Assembly (NCBI GenBank): GCA_902388455.1
Contig: CABMPD010000015.1
Location: forward strand, 1 to 64,000
DNA length: 64,000 nucleotides
Direction of reading: 5' to 3'
From: an uncultured Alistipes sp.
GTDB taxonomy: Bacteria > Bacteroidota > Bacteroidia > Bacteroidales > UBA932
A program made the translations under genes and the position numbers. The notes below the pieces were generated by a model that did not search any database, had not been told where the DNA came from, and saw only the letters and a list, made by a program, of their open reading frames with translations. Numbering within the stretch: position 1 is the stretch's first letter; each line of letters begins with the position of its first letter. Of the stretch, positions 1 through 9,759 are shown in pieces.

Positions 1-48
1 GTTATCCCTAAGATTTCAAAGAACTTTGTATTTTTCATCAATATTATG

Positions 49-1161
49 TTATGAGCTATGAACATTATTTTTGATAAATATCCGCTTGAATTTTCGTTCT
101 CCATTAACGAGTGGCTGGGCAACATTACTGCTTGTTTTCCACAGGTTATTGGAAAATCCTTTTCCCTCACTTTCAGTTGCACCTAAGATTTCAAATTGCT
201 CCGGGCAATACTTTATCAGAAATGAAATAGGCACACCCATTACGCCGTCATAATCCGATGGTATCGCATCAGTAAACGGCACTTCTATTGCATCGTAATT
301 GTCATAATGGGCATAAGTGGTTTTACCACGTATTTCCTTATGTTTGGAAAATCGTAGATTATCAGCCATTGTCATCAATGAAAGAGGCTGGTGTCGGCGT
401 CCATGTTCTATGCTTGTAAACCAGCAAGAGTTTCCTAATCGAGTATAATTCCCGACATACCCTAATCTGGCAGCTTTTTGTCTATCCTTATCGTCAACTT
501 TGGCTCCTTCAGGAACACCAAATACCATATCATTGCCATTCCCTGTTGCCCCAAGCCATATCTGATTGCTTTTTATCAAGGGAAAAACTTCCTTATAAGT
601 AATGGCATTCATGTTACCTATAACCGCAAACCTTTTTCCTCCCTCCATTATCCATGCCAAGAACTCCCTAAAAAGGGAAAACGGCGGGTTGGTGATTATG
701 AAATCTGCTTCATCACGCAACTTAGTAACTTCCTTGCTACGGAAATCGCCGTCGCCGTCCAAGTATTTCCATTCCAAGTCGTCTATGTTGATACGCCCGT
801 CACCGCTTTTGTCTTGTTCCAATACGAATATCTTCCCTTTAACGGAAGTCTTGGCACTGTCGAATTGTGGAGCTTCCTGTTCGAACAAAGACGGTTGGTA
901 AGGTATTTTACATTTTTTACTATCCGGCGCATAGCTCGTAGAAATCAGTTTTTTCAATCCAAGTTCATCGAACTTGGCGGCAAAGAACCGTGTGAAGTTA
1001 CTCCATTCGGGGTCATCGCAAGGCAATAAAATCGTCTTTCCCCTGAACACGCTTGGTTCGTATTCAAGGTATGCGTTCATCTCAATTTCTATATCATGGA
1101 ATTGAGTGTAGAACTCATCGTTTTTAGCCGCCTTTGCTTCTTTCAAATTACTATTTGCCAT
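49..1161 (-). CDS. EcoRI-type adenine-specific DNA methyltransferase
   Basis: The 370-residue protein resembles the M.EcoRI-like adenine N6-methyltransferase family, which transfers a methyl group from AdoMet to adenine in DNA. The amino-methyltransferase motif IV is clear (IITNPPFSLFREF, about residues 155-167), followed by the conserved IGNMNAITYKEVFPLI block. A GDGDFRS segment precedes motif IV. Just before it lies DKSGDGRINIDDLEW (about residues 117-131), which fits an EF-hand-like calcium loop. No restriction endonuclease gene is visible in this window; a partner could lie left of base 1. It is divergent from hipB and has a TAnnTTTG box upstream. Family assignment is fairly secure; recognition site and any partner nuclease are unknown. 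Confidence 0.85.
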   Translation of the reverse strand: MANSNLKEAKAAKNDEFYTQFHDIEIEMNAYLEYEPSVFRGKTILLPCDDPEWSNFTRFFAAKFDELGLKKLISTSYAPDSKKCKIPYQPSLFEQEAPQFDSAKTSVKGKIFVLEQDKSGDGRINIDDLEWKYLDGDGDFRSKEVTKLRDEADFIITNPPFSLFREFLAWIMEGGKRFAVIGNMNAITYKEVFPLIKSNQIWLGATGNGNDMVFGVPEGAKVDDKDRQKAARLGYVGNYTRLGNSCWFTSIEHGRRHQPLSLMTMADNLRFSKHKEIRGKTTYAHYDNYDAIEVPFTDAIPSDYDGVMGVPISFLIKYCPEQFEILGATESEGKGFSNNLWKTSSNVAQPLVNGERKFKRIFIKNNVHSS

Positions 1162-1181
1162 AAGCCATTAATGTAATTTTA

Positions 1182-1189
1182 CAAAATTA
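1182..1189 (-). promoter_or_regulatory. Putative -7 box of the methyltransferase gene
   Basis: On the minus strand this reads TAATTTTG, matching the Bacteroidota -7 consensus TAnnTTTG, 20 bases before the methyltransferase ATG. I see no clear TTTG at -33, so the call rests on the -7 element only. Confidence 0.4.
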
Positions 1190-1272
1190 GTAATTTTAAG
1201 CATATATAAGATTATAATGCTCAAAATTATATTCAAATACTCGATACAAAAAAGTTGCAAATTTCGAAACAA

Positions 1273-1305
1273 TTTGATCTTGCTCCCCAAATTTTTCTAT
1301 CTTTG
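1273..1305 (+). promoter_or_regulatory. Promoter of the hipBA operon
   Basis: TTTG at 1273-1276 and TATCTTTG at 1298-1305 are separated by 21 bases, matching the Bacteroidota sigma-ABfr promoter. The start codon is about 70 bases downstream, across a very AT-rich leader (including the near-palindrome actaaattatagt just before the ATG) that could be the autoregulatory HipB site. The operator role is inference. Confidence 0.6.
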
Positions 1306-1375
1306 CATTAACAATAAACAATTTTATATTTAACCCCAAAATTAGACATTAAATATAAACTAAATTATAGTTAAT

Positions 1376-1693
1376 ATGGCACAGCTGAAAGATTACTCCA
1401 TCCCCGAGCTGATTCACCTGCTCGGAAGCCGTTACAGGGATTACCGACAGAGGGCCAATATGACTCAGAAGGAGGTGGCCGAGCGGGCCGGGCTGTCTGT
1501 CGTGACTGTCTACAAGTTCGAGAGCGGAGCGGCCAACAATCTGTCTCTCGGAACCTTCCTCCTGCTGCTGAAGGCTGTAGGATGGATTGACGCGCTGGAT
1601 GAGCTGATGCCGGAACTTCCGCCGTCCCCCTATCTTTTGAAAGACAATGATAGGAAAGTTCAGCGGATAAGGCACAGGCGGGAAAAACGATAA
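1376..1693 (+). CDS. hipB: HipB-like XRE-family antitoxin/repressor
   Basis: A 105-residue DNA-binding protein. Residues about 20-75 form a helix-turn-helix of the XRE type, with TQKEVAERAGLS followed by TVYKFESG as the recognition part. It directly precedes a HipA-family kinase (19-base gap), the usual order of hipBA modules, where HipB neutralises HipA and represses the operon. The basic tail (RKVQRIRHRREKR) is typical of small antitoxins. A good TTTG-N21-TATCTTTG promoter lies upstream. Pairing with the downstream HipA is inferred from adjacency and family knowledge. Confidence 0.8.
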   Translation: MAQLKDYSIPELIHLLGSRYRDYRQRANMTQKEVAERAGLSVVTVYKFESGAANNLSLGTFLLLLKAVGWIDALDELMPELPPSPYLLKDNDRKVQRIRHRREKR

Positions 1694-1712
1694 AAAATAA
1701 AATCAAGGAGTT

Positions 1713-3227
1713 ATGAGCAGAATGATCAAAGTAATACTGTGGGGCGAGGAGGTCGGCCGGCTGCTGTGGGATGAGCGGAGACACCTGTCTTATTTCACTT
1801 TCAATCCGGATTTTCTGAGCAAAGGAATTGATATTGCCCCGCTTACCGCCCCTATTGGAGATATTGGGAGCAGAATGCCTGTCTACGGTGCATCGGAGCG
1901 CATATATCAGAAGCTTCCCCCTTTCATAGCGGATTCTCTGCCGGATGACTGGGGAAACAGGCTTTTTGATTACTGGAGACAGGAGCATAGGATCCCGGCG
2001 GCAGAGATTACCCCTCTCGAGAAATTGTCATTCATCGGAAGCAGAGGCATGGGCGCTCTTGAATTCATACCGGAGACCGAGAGTTATATAAGCAGAGGGA
2101 AGATAGATATCCAGTCGCTGACAGCCCTTGCTCAGAAGATATTCTCCGACAGGGAGAATGCACGCATCCTTCCGGAAGAGTCCCTGACCATGCAGTCCCT
2201 GATCGCCGTAGGTACATCGGCTGGCGGACGTCAGCCCAAGGCCATAGTCGCTGTTTCCAAGGAAACCGGAGAGATACGTTCCGGACAAATAGATGGTCTG
2301 GAAGGCTATGACTACTGCATTCTGAAATTCGGTGACCAGGCCCGGTCTTCGGCCGAACTGGAGATGAGCTACTGGCGTATGGCTGTAGATGCCGGCATAC
2401 GGATGACTGATTCGAGGCTTATGGAGATAGAGGGCACAAAGCATTTCCTGACTGAACGTTTCGATCGGGAAAACGGTCGGAAACTGCACATACAGACTCT
2501 CGCGGCGATGTATCCGGACGCTGCAAGCTATGAGGACATGCTGCTGGTGTGCCGGAAACTGCAGCTGCCGGAAACCGACTCCGAGGAGGTTTTCCGCAGA
2601 ATGGTTTTCAACATCCTGTCCAACAACACCGACGACCACAACAAGAACTTCTCCTTCATCATGAATCCTCAAGGGCAATGGAGACTGGCTCCCGCATACG
2701 ACATGACCTTCATATTCAACGCAGGAGGCTATCAGGCGCAGGAGGAGCACTGTCTGTCGGCCGGCGGCAAACTGCGTGATTTTACAAAAGAGGATATTCT
2801 GGCTTTCGCAGCTGCGAACGGCATAAGACGGCCGGCATCCATAATTGATAAAGTTGCCGCCTCACTCAGCCGTTTCAGAGCCATCGCCACCGGATACGGT
2901 GTTAAGCAAGAATGGATCCCGCGTATAGAATCCAGTATCCACCGTCACATGATCGAATGCGGCTGCATGACGGTTCCATCCAGTAAGGTCACATTCGAGG
3001 ACACAAAAGGAAATACCATTTCCAATATCAGAATCGAACAGGCCTATCATGGAAATTATCACATTCTCGCCGAGATCAATGGCCATGAACGCAAATACAT
3101 CATCCGTAAAGGCACGAATCTGTATTCGGAAATAAGTTCAATTGGAGCCAACAGATTGCCTGAGGACTATTTGCGGACTCTCGCAGAGACATTGCTTGTA
3201 CCCAAACCTACTAATTTCCAATCATAA
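1713..3227 (+). CDS. hipA: HipA-family serine/threonine kinase toxin
   Basis: This 504-residue protein has the HipA layout: an N-terminal HipA_N/couple domain (about residues 1-110), a Gly-rich loop GTSAGGRQPKA (about 169-179), an ATP-lysine region YCILKFGDQ, the catalytic loop NNTDDHNKNFSF (about 303-314) and the metal-binding APAYDMTF. HipA toxins phosphorylate translation targets such as glutamyl-tRNA synthetase; the target here is unknown. A tail of about 90 residues after the kinase core (from about residue 415) is longer than in E. coli HipA and is not recognised. The gene follows hipB and precedes an esterase by 12 bases, suggesting one transcript. Confidence 0.85.
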   Translation: MSRMIKVILWGEEVGRLLWDERRHLSYFTFNPDFLSKGIDIAPLTAPIGDIGSRMPVYGASERIYQKLPPFIADSLPDDWGNRLFDYWRQEHRIPAAEITPLEKLSFIGSRGMGALEFIPETESYISRGKIDIQSLTALAQKIFSDRENARILPEESLTMQSLIAVGTSAGGRQPKAIVAVSKETGEIRSGQIDGLEGYDYCILKFGDQARSSAELEMSYWRMAVDAGIRMTDSRLMEIEGTKHFLTERFDRENGRKLHIQTLAAMYPDAASYEDMLLVCRKLQLPETDSEEVFRRMVFNILSNNTDDHNKNFSFIMNPQGQWRLAPAYDMTFIFNAGGYQAQEEHCLSAGGKLRDFTKEDILAFAAANGIRRPASIIDKVAASLSRFRAIATGYGVKQEWIPRIESSIHRHMIECGCMTVPSSKVTFEDTKGNTISNIRIEQAYHGNYHILAEINGHERKYIIRKGTNLYSEISSIGANRLPEDYLRTLAETLLVPKPTNFQS

Positions 3228-3239
3228 TCTATTTTTACC

Positions 3240-4058
3240 ATGGACTTTACGATTTGGAAATACGAAATTGGATATCAGACCGATGTAACCCCCATAGTCT
3301 ACCTCCACTCCTTCCGCGGCAACGGCGAGGACGTCTGGAAGGCCTGCCATGGGCTGAAGGACTGCCCGCCGATGGTGCTGGTGTCGGTCAACAATCCGGG
3401 TACGGGGCTGGACGACGAGCTGTCGCCATGGCCGGCGGAGGGGGTGTGGAAAGGTCAGGCGCCGTACAAGGGGCTGGCGGCGGAACATCTGCGCTGGATG
3501 ATGGAGGAGTGCGTCCCGCAGGTGGAGGCGGAAGTCAGCAGGTTCATACGGGACACACAGGGCAGTCAAAATGGGAATCTGAGTACACGCACATCTGATG
3601 CCAATGCGGGAGACATGTGTAAGGCTGACAATGCCGGTAAGGCAGATTGCACGAACGCTGCATACGGTACCACGGTCCGTTTCCTCCCTGCCATCGCCGG
3701 CTACTCCCTCGCAGGTCTCTTCGCCCTCTGGGCCGCCTGGAACTCAGGGTATTTCCGAAGGGTGGCAAGCGTCTCCGGCTCGCTCTGGTATCCCGGTTTT
3801 ACGGATTTTATAAAGGACAATACCCCTAGGACCGGCATGAAGGAAGGGCCCGGCCTGGAAAAGGCCTACTTCTCCCTCGGCGACCGGGAGAGCCGCACCC
3901 GCCATCCGCTGATGAGCCGGGTGGACGCCTGCACCGCGGAAGTGGTGGAGAGGGTCAGGTCATACGGCATCGAGACGACTTTCGAGTGGAATCCCGGCAA
4001 CCACTTCGACCATCCGGAGCTCCGCATGGCCCGGGCCCTTGCCTGGCTGCTGCGCTGA
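3240..4058 (+). CDS. Alpha/beta-hydrolase, putative esterase (EstD/Fes-like)
   Basis: A 272-residue cytosolic alpha/beta hydrolase with no signal peptide. The nucleophile elbow is GYSLAG (Ser about residue 155), the acid is probably the Asp in LGDRES, and the histidine lies in GNHFDH near the C-terminus. It resembles the putative esterase family (esterase D/enterochelin-esterase-like). Between the N-terminal lobe and the elbow (about residues 104-142) lies a Ser/Thr/Asn/Cys-rich segment without obvious homology, encoded by less GC-rich DNA than its surroundings. The gene sits 12 bases after hipA and converges on metF with a 3-base gap. Substrate unknown. Confidence 0.7.
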   Translation: MDFTIWKYEIGYQTDVTPIVYLHSFRGNGEDVWKACHGLKDCPPMVLVSVNNPGTGLDDELSPWPAEGVWKGQAPYKGLAAEHLRWMMEECVPQVEAEVSRFIRDTQGSQNGNLSTRTSDANAGDMCKADNAGKADCTNAAYGTTVRFLPAIAGYSLAGLFALWAAWNSGYFRRVASVSGSLWYPGFTDFIKDNTPRTGMKEGPGLEKAYFSLGDRESRTRHPLMSRVDACTAEVVERVRSYGIETTFEWNPGNHFDHPELRMARALAWLLR

Positions 4059-4061
4059 GGC

Positions 4062-4985
4062 TCAGAAGCACTCCCGGAGTATCCGGACGACGTTTCCGGC
4101 CTTGCCCATGGTGTAGAAATGCACTGCGGGCACACCGTGGGCGAGCAGGTCGCGGCACTGGGTTATGCACCAGTCGGTACCTATGCGGTAGACGGCCTCG
4201 TGGTCTTCTCCGGCGGCACTTATCTCCGAGGTCAGCTCCACCGGGATATCTATCGAGAAGGCCTGAGGCAGCAGGGAGATCTGGCGGGATGAGGTTATGG
4301 GCTTGAGGCCGGGGATGACCGGAACGGTGATGCCGGCGGCGCGGCAGCGGTCCACGAAGCGGTAGTAGACGGAGTTGTCGAAAAACATCTGGGTGATGAT
4401 GTAGTCGGCTCCGGCGTCTACCTTCCGCCGCAGGTTCTCGATGTCGGTCTCTATGTTCGGGGCCTCGAAATGCTTCTCGGGGTAGCCTCCCACTCCGATA
4501 CAGAACAGATCCCGGCCCTGCTCGAAACGTCTTACGGCCTCCACCAGCTCTCCGGCGTACCTGTAGCCTCCCTCGCAGGGCACGAACCGCCTCTCTCCTG
4601 CCACGCTGTCCCCGCGCAGAGCCATGATGTTCTCCACCCCGAGGAAACGCAGGTCGCTGAGCTTGTTCTCCACGTCCGCTGCGGTATTGCCTCCGCAGAT
4701 GACATGGGGCACGACATCGATTTTATAGGCCGACATGAGGGCCGTGCATACAGCCACCTCGCTCACCTTGTTGCGCACTATGTGCCGTGTCAGCGAGCCG
4801 TCGGCTTCCTGCCGGTACTCATACTCGTCCCGGTGGCAGGTGACGTTGATGTACCTCGGCGAGAATTCCATGAACGGACGCACCGACTCGACTAACTCCG
4901 CACGGCTGATGCCCTTGAGCGGAGGGACTATCTCAATCGACGGAAACGGCCGGTGAGCCTCATGCAGTATATCCTTTATCTTCAT
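4062..4985 (-). CDS. metF: Methylenetetrahydrofolate reductase
   Basis: A 307-residue MetF TIM barrel that reduces 5,10-methylene-THF to 5-methyl-THF, the methyl donor for methionine synthase, using FAD. Family signatures seen are PSIEIVPP at the N-terminus, the folate/FAD region [18 protein letters not shown], the [14 protein letters not shown] strand, and the C-terminal VHFYTMGK. Length is normal for bacterial MetF. The ATG overlaps the metH stop by four bases (ATGA, 4982-4985), so the two genes of the methyl-transfer step are translationally coupled. Confidence 0.95.
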   Translation of the reverse strand: MKIKDILHEAHRPFPSIEIVPPLKGISRAELVESVRPFMEFSPRYINVTCHRDEYEYRQEADGSLTRHIVRNKVSEVAVCTALMSAYKIDVVPHVICGGNTAADVENKLSDLRFLGVENIMALRGDSVAGERRFVPCEGGYRYAGELVEAVRRFEQGRDLFCIGVGGYPEKHFEAPNIETDIENLRRKVDAGADYIITQMFFDNSVYYRFVDRCRAAGITVPVIPGLKPITSSRQISLLPQAFSIDIPVELTSEISAAGEDHEAVYRIGTDWCITQCRDLLAHGVPAVHFYTMGKAGNVVRILRECF

Positions 4986-7900
4986 TTTTCAGAGTCCGTT
5001 AAAATATGCCCCAACAGTGCCGTACCTTCTGCCTCTGCCAGTCCGCGGCGGCGGCAGTAGTCCCGGAACTGCTGCCTGCCTATCCTCCGTATATCGGGAT
5101 AGACGGCCTCCTGGTGAACAAATATCATTCCGCATACCGATGCGTCCGGGGTCATGCCGTAGCTCTCGCTCAGAGAGATTCCCAATCTCCCGTCCCCGTC
5201 TATATGACACAGTATGTCAGCCTTGACCGAATGGTCGGGGAAGGAGGGATAGCCCGCTGCAGGCCGTATGACCCGCATCCCGGGAACTGCTTTCCGTACA
5301 CGGTCCTCGATCATTGTGGAAGCGGCCTCGGCCAATGTATCCAGCACGGCCTGTCCGACCAGGTCCTGCTCTCCCGGTGCATCGGCACTCACGGCGAACA
5401 GGGCGCATGGCGAAGTCATCCCGGACTGAGCTGGCGGCACGAAATCGGCTAACGACAGACAGGCCTTCCCTCCGCCAGGCAGCGAAGAGGCCTCCTCCTG
5501 CCGCAGCATCGGTATCCCGAAGCATTCCCCATTCCTCTGCAGACGGACGGTGTCATCCTCCGCGCAGGCATCGAACCACCTGAGAGCCGCCATTATCCTC
5601 AGACCGCCGTCCCGCCCGAGGGCGGAAATCCTCCCGAGAGCCTCCTCCTTCAGTTCGAGGACTGCCTGTTCCGGGGCATTTTTCATCCGGCACACCGCCA
5701 TGAACAGCTTCCAGTCAAAGTAAGGCATCACTTCCTCCGCCGTAACTGCCTGCGGAGGCATCGGCTCCATCCTCAGATCTTCCCGGCGCAGGAAGTTCTC
5801 TGGGGCAAATGCAGGAGGTGCGGCCGTCTCTCCGCGGGCATCCCGGCTCCGGTACAGCCTGCGGAGCTCTTCCTGCCTGCGGTGCTCCTGCTCCACGAAC
5901 CGCTGCGGGTCGAGCATGTAGCGCTTGGCCATCACGGCTGTTGCCGAGGCATCGGCACAATAGAAGACGTAGTCATACAGCGGAGCGAGCTTGACGGCAG
6001 TATGCAGGGCGGACGCAGTGGCTCCGCCGATGAACAACGGCACGGTCATCCCGCGTGCGGACATCTCCCGGCAAAGCTCCTCCATCTGATAGAGGGAGGG
6101 AGTGATGAGTCCGCTCGCTCCCACTATATCGGCGTTGTGGGCAAGTGCGGCGTCGATTATCTTGTCCCGCTCGACCATCACCCCGAGGTCTGTCACATCG
6201 AAGCCGTTGCAGCTCAGGACTATGGCTGTAATATTTTTACCTATGTCGTGGACATCTCCCTTGACTGTCGCTATCACTGCCCGCGGCTTGGAGGAAGTTG
6301 CGGCGCCGGTCTCATTGGCCCCGGCCATATACGGCTGGAGGATATCCACGGCCTCCTTCATTATCTTAGCGGACTTGACCACCTGCGGCAGGAACATCTT
6401 GCCCTGCCCGAAGAATTCCCCTACTGTCTCCATTGCCTCCATAAGGGTCTCCTCTATGACCTTGACGGCGCTGCCTTTTTCCTTCATTACAGCCAGAATG
6501 TCGCTGCCGAAAGACGGGGATGCGCTGCCCTTGACGACTGCCGACCTGACTCTGTCCGCGGGAGTGCCTGCGTCGGCAGAAGGGACTGCACCCTGATGAG
6601 GGATGCTGCCGGAGCTGTCCTTTCCGGATGACGCGGACTTTGCAGCCATCCGTGAAGCCGTCTCTATCAGCCTGTCCGTGGCATCAGGACGGGTGTCGAA
6701 TATCACGTCCTCGATCCGTTCCCTGAGCTCGGAGTCGATTTCATCGTACACCACGAGCATCGAGGGATTGACTATGGCCATGTCGAGTCCGGCTTTGACG
6801 GCATGGTAGAGGAAAACGGAGTGCATGGCCTCGCGGACCCGGTTGTTGCCGCGGAAGGCAAATGAGAGGTTCGATATGCCGCCGGAGGTAAGGGCACCGG
6901 GAAGATGTCCCTTGATCCAGCGCACGGCGTCGATGAAGTCCACTCCGTAGCGGGCATGTTCCGGGATGCCGGTGGCGATGGAGAGGATGTTGACGTCGAA
7001 GATGATGTCCTCAGGGGGAATGCCGGCTTCCCGGGTAAGGAGGCGGTAGGCTCTCGCACAGATTTCCGTCTTGCGGGCAAAGTCCGTGGCCTGTCCCTTC
7101 TCATCGAAGGCCATCACGACCATGGCGGCTCCGAGGGCGTGTATCCCGCGGGCCCGGCGCAGGAACTCCGCTTCTCCGTCCTTGAGGCTGATGGAGTTGA
7201 CTATCGATTTGCCCTGGGCGTTCTTGAGTCCGGCCATAAGGGTCTCCTCATGCGAGGAGTCGATCATCAGGGCGGCCCTGGCGACATTGGGGTCGTTGGA
7301 AATATAGCGGGTAAATACGGTCATCTCGTCCGTCCCGTCGAGCATTGCATCGTCCATGCTCACGTCGATGACCGTGGCTCCGTCAGCTATCTGGCCGGCG
7401 GCTATGCCCAGGGCCTCCGGATAATGCCCGGAAGCTATGAGTTTGGCAAACTTGCGGGAGCCGGCCACGTTGGTCCTCTCCCCTATGTTGGTGAAGCGGC
7501 TGCACTGGACGTCTATGGTGACGGTCTCCAAGCCGCTGACTTTCAGTATGCGGTGATCCGGCTCTGCGGGAATGGGCCGCGGCGCTGTACCTTTCAGGGC
7601 CATAGCGATGGCCCGGATGTGCTCAGGAGTGGTACCGCAGCAGCCTCCGGCGATGTTGAGCAGTCCTTCCCGGGCCATGGCCAGCATGTCGGCCGCCATC
7701 TTCTCCGGGGTCTCGTCGTAGGCGCCCATCTCGTTGGGCAGGCCGGCGTTGGGATAGCAGCTTACGGCGCACCGGGCAAATGAGGCCACATCCCGTATCA
7801 ACGGCGAGAGCCCGGACGCCCCGAAAGAGCAGTTGAGCCCGAATGACAGCAGGGGATAATGCTGCACGGCGGTGTAGAAAGCCTCCAGAGTCTGGCCGGT

Positions 7901-8497
7901 CAGCGTCCTGCCGCTGCGGTCCCCTACCGACACGGATACCATCACCGGGAAATTCCCATTCGGGAAGAGCCGGTAGACGGCATACAGGGCCGCCTTGGCA
8001 TTGAGGGCGTCGAAACAGGTCTCTATCAGAAGCATGTCCACTCCTCCGCGCACCAGTGCGTCTATCTGCTCCCGGTACACCTCGGCCATGTCGTCGAAGC
8101 TGCAGTACCTGCATGCCGGATCGTTCACGTCCGGAGAGAGCGACAGGGACTTGGAGGTCGGCCCTATGCTTCCGGCCACATATACCCTGCGGCCGGCGGC
8201 GGCATACTCATCCGCCACTCTCCGGGCTGCCGCCGCTCCGGCATACGCCATCTCCGCCGCCCTGTCCTGCAGGCCGTAGTCGCTCTGCGAGATGCGGTTG
8301 GAACTGAAAGTATTGGTTTCGATGATGTCGGCTCCGGCCTCGATGTATTCCCGGTGAATCCGCTCTATCACGTCCGGCTGCCCGAGGTTCAGCATATCGT
8401 TGTTCCCGTCGGCGCGGCGGGCATATCTTTGAATCATGGTGCCCATGGCTCCGTCCAGGATGAGGATTCGGTCCCGGGGCACGGCTATTGTGCTCAT
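4982..8497 (-). CDS. metH: Cobalamin-dependent methionine synthase
   Basis: A 1171-residue MetH that methylates homocysteine from 5-methyl-THF via methylcobalamin. Domains in order: homocysteine/zinc barrel (about 1-310, zinc ligands in GLNCSFGA and [10 protein letters not shown]), pterin-binding barrel (about 335-590, TNVAGSRKF), four-helix cap (about 650-730), B12-binding Rossmann domain with DVHDIGKN (His about 747), and AdoMet reactivation domain (about 900-1171, [12 protein letters not shown]). A Ser/Gly/Ala-rich linker of about 45 residues (about 595-640) lies before the cap and looks like an insertion. It is followed by metF. It starts 21 bases after an upstream chimeric gene and probably shares its transcript. 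No cobalamin riboswitch is visible in that gap. Confidence 0.95.
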   Translation of the reverse strand: MSTIAVPRDRILILDGAMGTMIQRYARRADGNNDMLNLGQPDVIERIHREYIEAGADIIETNTFSSNRISQSDYGLQDRAAEMAYAGAAAARRVADEYAAAGRRVYVAGSIGPTSKSLSLSPDVNDPACRYCSFDDMAEVYREQIDALVRGGVDMLLIETCFDALNAKAALYAVYRLFPNGNFPVMVSVSVGDRSGRTLTGQTLEAFYTAVQHYPLLSFGLNCSFGASGLSPLIRDVASFARCAVSCYPNAGLPNEMGAYDETPEKMAADMLAMAREGLLNIAGGCCGTTPEHIRAIAMALKGTAPRPIPAEPDHRILKVSGLETVTIDVQCSRFTNIGERTNVAGSRKFAKLIASGHYPEALGIAAGQIADGATVIDVSMDDAMLDGTDEMTVFTRYISNDPNVARAALMIDSSHEETLMAGLKNAQGKSIVNSISLKDGEAEFLRRARGIHALGAAMVVMAFDEKGQATDFARKTEICARAYRLLTREAGIPPEDIIFDVNILSIATGIPEHARYGVDFIDAVRWIKGHLPGALTSGGISNLSFAFRGNNRVREAMHSVFLYHAVKAGLDMAIVNPSMLVVYDEIDSELRERIEDVIFDTRPDATDRLIETASRMAAKSASSGKDSSGSIPHQGAVPSADAGTPADRVRSAVVKGSASPSFGSDILAVMKEKGSAVKVIEETLMEAMETVGEFFGQGKMFLPQVVKSAKIMKEAVDILQPYMAGANETGAATSSKPRAVIATVKGDVHDIGKNITAIVLSCNGFDVTDLGVMVERDKIIDAALAHNADIVGASGLITPSLYQMEELCREMSARGMTVPLFIGGATASALHTAVKLAPLYDYVFYCADASATAVMAKRYMLDPQRFVEQEHRRQEELRRLYRSRDARGETAAPPAFAPENFLRREDLRMEPMPPQAVTAEEVMPYFDWKLFMAVCRMKNAPEQAVLELKEEALGRISALGRDGGLRIMAALRWFDACAEDDTVRLQRNGECFGIPMLRQEEASSLPGGGKACLSLADFVPPAQSGMTSPCALFAVSADAPGEQDLVGQAVLDTLAEAASTMIEDRVRKAVPGMRVIRPAAGYPSFPDHSVKADILCHIDGDGRLGISLSESYGMTPDASVCGMIFVHQEAVYPDIRRIGRQQFRDYCRRRGLAEAEGTALLGHILTDSEK

Positions 8498-8518
8498 ATT
8501 GTCCTGAATTGAGAATTT

Positions 8519-9574
8519 TTATATCAGTGCGTCACGGTATTTGTTCCCGCTTCCGGCACTGCCTCCGGTCTCTAAACGGATGACGAAAGGCTCACCCGGA
8601 TCAGCGGACGGCATGCGGACATTGTACTCGTTGCGGGCGGTCTCGATGACTTCGAGCGCCCGGCCTCCGTCAATCATGACCGCCGACTCCACGCTCACGT
8701 CCTTGGGGGTCTTTACTGTCAGCAGCGAGGAATAAGGAGCATTGAACACTATCATGTAGACATACTCTCCGTCGGTGGTGTACCAACCCCAGTCCTGCTT
8801 GTCCCAGCCGACGTAGTCACAGCCGTAGACGCACTGACCGTAACGCTTCATCCATTGGCCGATATAGGAGGCGAGGGCCTTCTCCTCGGGACGGAAGTCT
8901 CCGTCGGGCTGCGGACCGAAATTGACCGCCATATTGCCGCCCATCGCCACTGCATGGATGATCCTCTCGAGGACCTCTGCCGGAGTCTTGACATAGCTCA
9001 GTGACCAGTCGCGGTGGTATCCCCACTGATTCTCCGGTACAGTCATACAGGCTTCCCAGTCCCATTGAGTCACCTGCAGGTCCTTCACGGGGTCGGGCAG
9101 ACGGCGCTCATAACCCGACTCATAGTCGCCCATCAGGTGGCCGTTGCTGTCGAAATGCCGCTTGCCGTAGTCATCTGCCCTGAGACGGCTGTTGACCGTC
9201 ACTCCCGGAACCAACTCCTTGAGCATCTTCTCCGCATGGGCCGTCCACCAGGCGTTCTTCTTGACGCTGGCGTCCCAGGTGCCGTCAAACCAGAAGTCCT
9301 TGACACTCGGGTAGCGGGTAGCCAGCTCCCGCAGCGAGGCCACTATACGGTCGCAGAACCGTGTCCCGTGATAGTTGCGTACCTCGCTGAAAGTCACGAA
9401 ATCCGGCCTGAGCCTCTCGATCTCGTCCACTATCGCGTCATATCCTCCGGGGACCATCGTCCCCTCCTGCCAGATATTCCACTGCAGGACAGTAAATTCC
9501 GTCTTTTGTTCATTCGCACCTGCAATCATCGGCAGGGAAATCAGAAAAACAACAATTATCAGAATCTTTCTCAT
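8519..9574 (-). CDS. Chimera: EEP-nuclease N-terminus fused in frame to C-terminal part of a GH29 fucosidase
   Basis: The 351-residue product has a signal peptide (to about residue 20). Residues 25-80 match the start of an endonuclease/exonuclease/phosphatase domain (VLQWNIWQEGT, RPDFVTFSEVRNY). From about residue 84 the sequence is instead GH29 alpha-L-fucosidase: FWFDGTWD with the likely nucleophile Asp97, then VNSRLRADDYG, GDYESGYERRLP, MGGNMAVNFGPQPDGDF and a beta-sandwich end. The EEP catalytic core and the first half of the GH29 barrel are both absent. The junction is near 9320-9345, around a Leu-Arg-Glu-Leu stretch plausible in both parents. An in-frame deletion fusing two neighbours is the simplest reading; activity is doubtful. 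It lies upstream of metH. Confidence 0.7.
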   Translation of the reverse strand: MRKILIIVVFLISLPMIAGANEQKTEFTVLQWNIWQEGTMVPGGYDAIVDEIERLRPDFVTFSEVRNYHGTRFCDRIVASLRELATRYPSVKDFWFDGTWDASVKKNAWWTAHAEKMLKELVPGVTVNSRLRADDYGKRHFDSNGHLMGDYESGYERRLPDPVKDLQVTQWDWEACMTVPENQWGYHRDWSLSYVKTPAEVLERIIHAVAMGGNMAVNFGPQPDGDFRPEEKALASYIGQWMKRYGQCVYGCDYVGWDKQDWGWYTTDGEYVYMIVFNAPYSSLLTVKTPKDVSVESAVMIDGGRALEVIETARNEYNVRMPSADPGEPFVIRLETGGSAGSGNKYRDALI

Positions 9575-9597
9575 TTCAAATCTTTTTTTTCAGCCTG

Positions 9598-9605
9598 CAA
9601 ATATA
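9598..9605 (-). promoter_or_regulatory. Putative -7 box for the chimera-metH-metF transcript
   Basis: Minus-strand TATATTTG matches the Bacteroidota -7 consensus, 23 bases before the chimeric gene's ATG. As only 21 bases separate the chimera from metH, this may now be the promoter driving metH-metF. Confidence 0.5.
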
Positions 9606-9677
9606 AAACAATTACCCGCACAGTCTCACCTCCATTCCCCTTCGGCCACCACGAGGACCCTGCCGCCGGCCCTTATG

Positions 9678-9725
9678 AAAAACAACTATGTTAGGCCGCA
9701 ACACAGGCTCCAACATAGTTGTTTT
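9678..9725 (-). terminator. Hairpin terminator after phoU
   Basis: Perfect inverted repeat: AAAACAACTATGTT at 9679-9692 pairs with AACATAGTTGTTTT at 9712-9725 around a 19-base loop. Read on the minus strand the second arm runs into a T-rich tract. It lies 35 bases past the phoU stop and upstream of the next gene, so it probably ends the pst-phoU transcript. Confidence 0.7.
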
Positions 9726-9759
9726 CCAACCTAATTATTAACCTATTAACACTGTGTCG

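Noticed and set aside
8498..8518. Possible cobalamin or SAM riboswitch ahead of metH
   Set aside because: Only 21 bases separate metH from the upstream chimeric gene, too short for such an element, and none was seen before the chimeric gene either.
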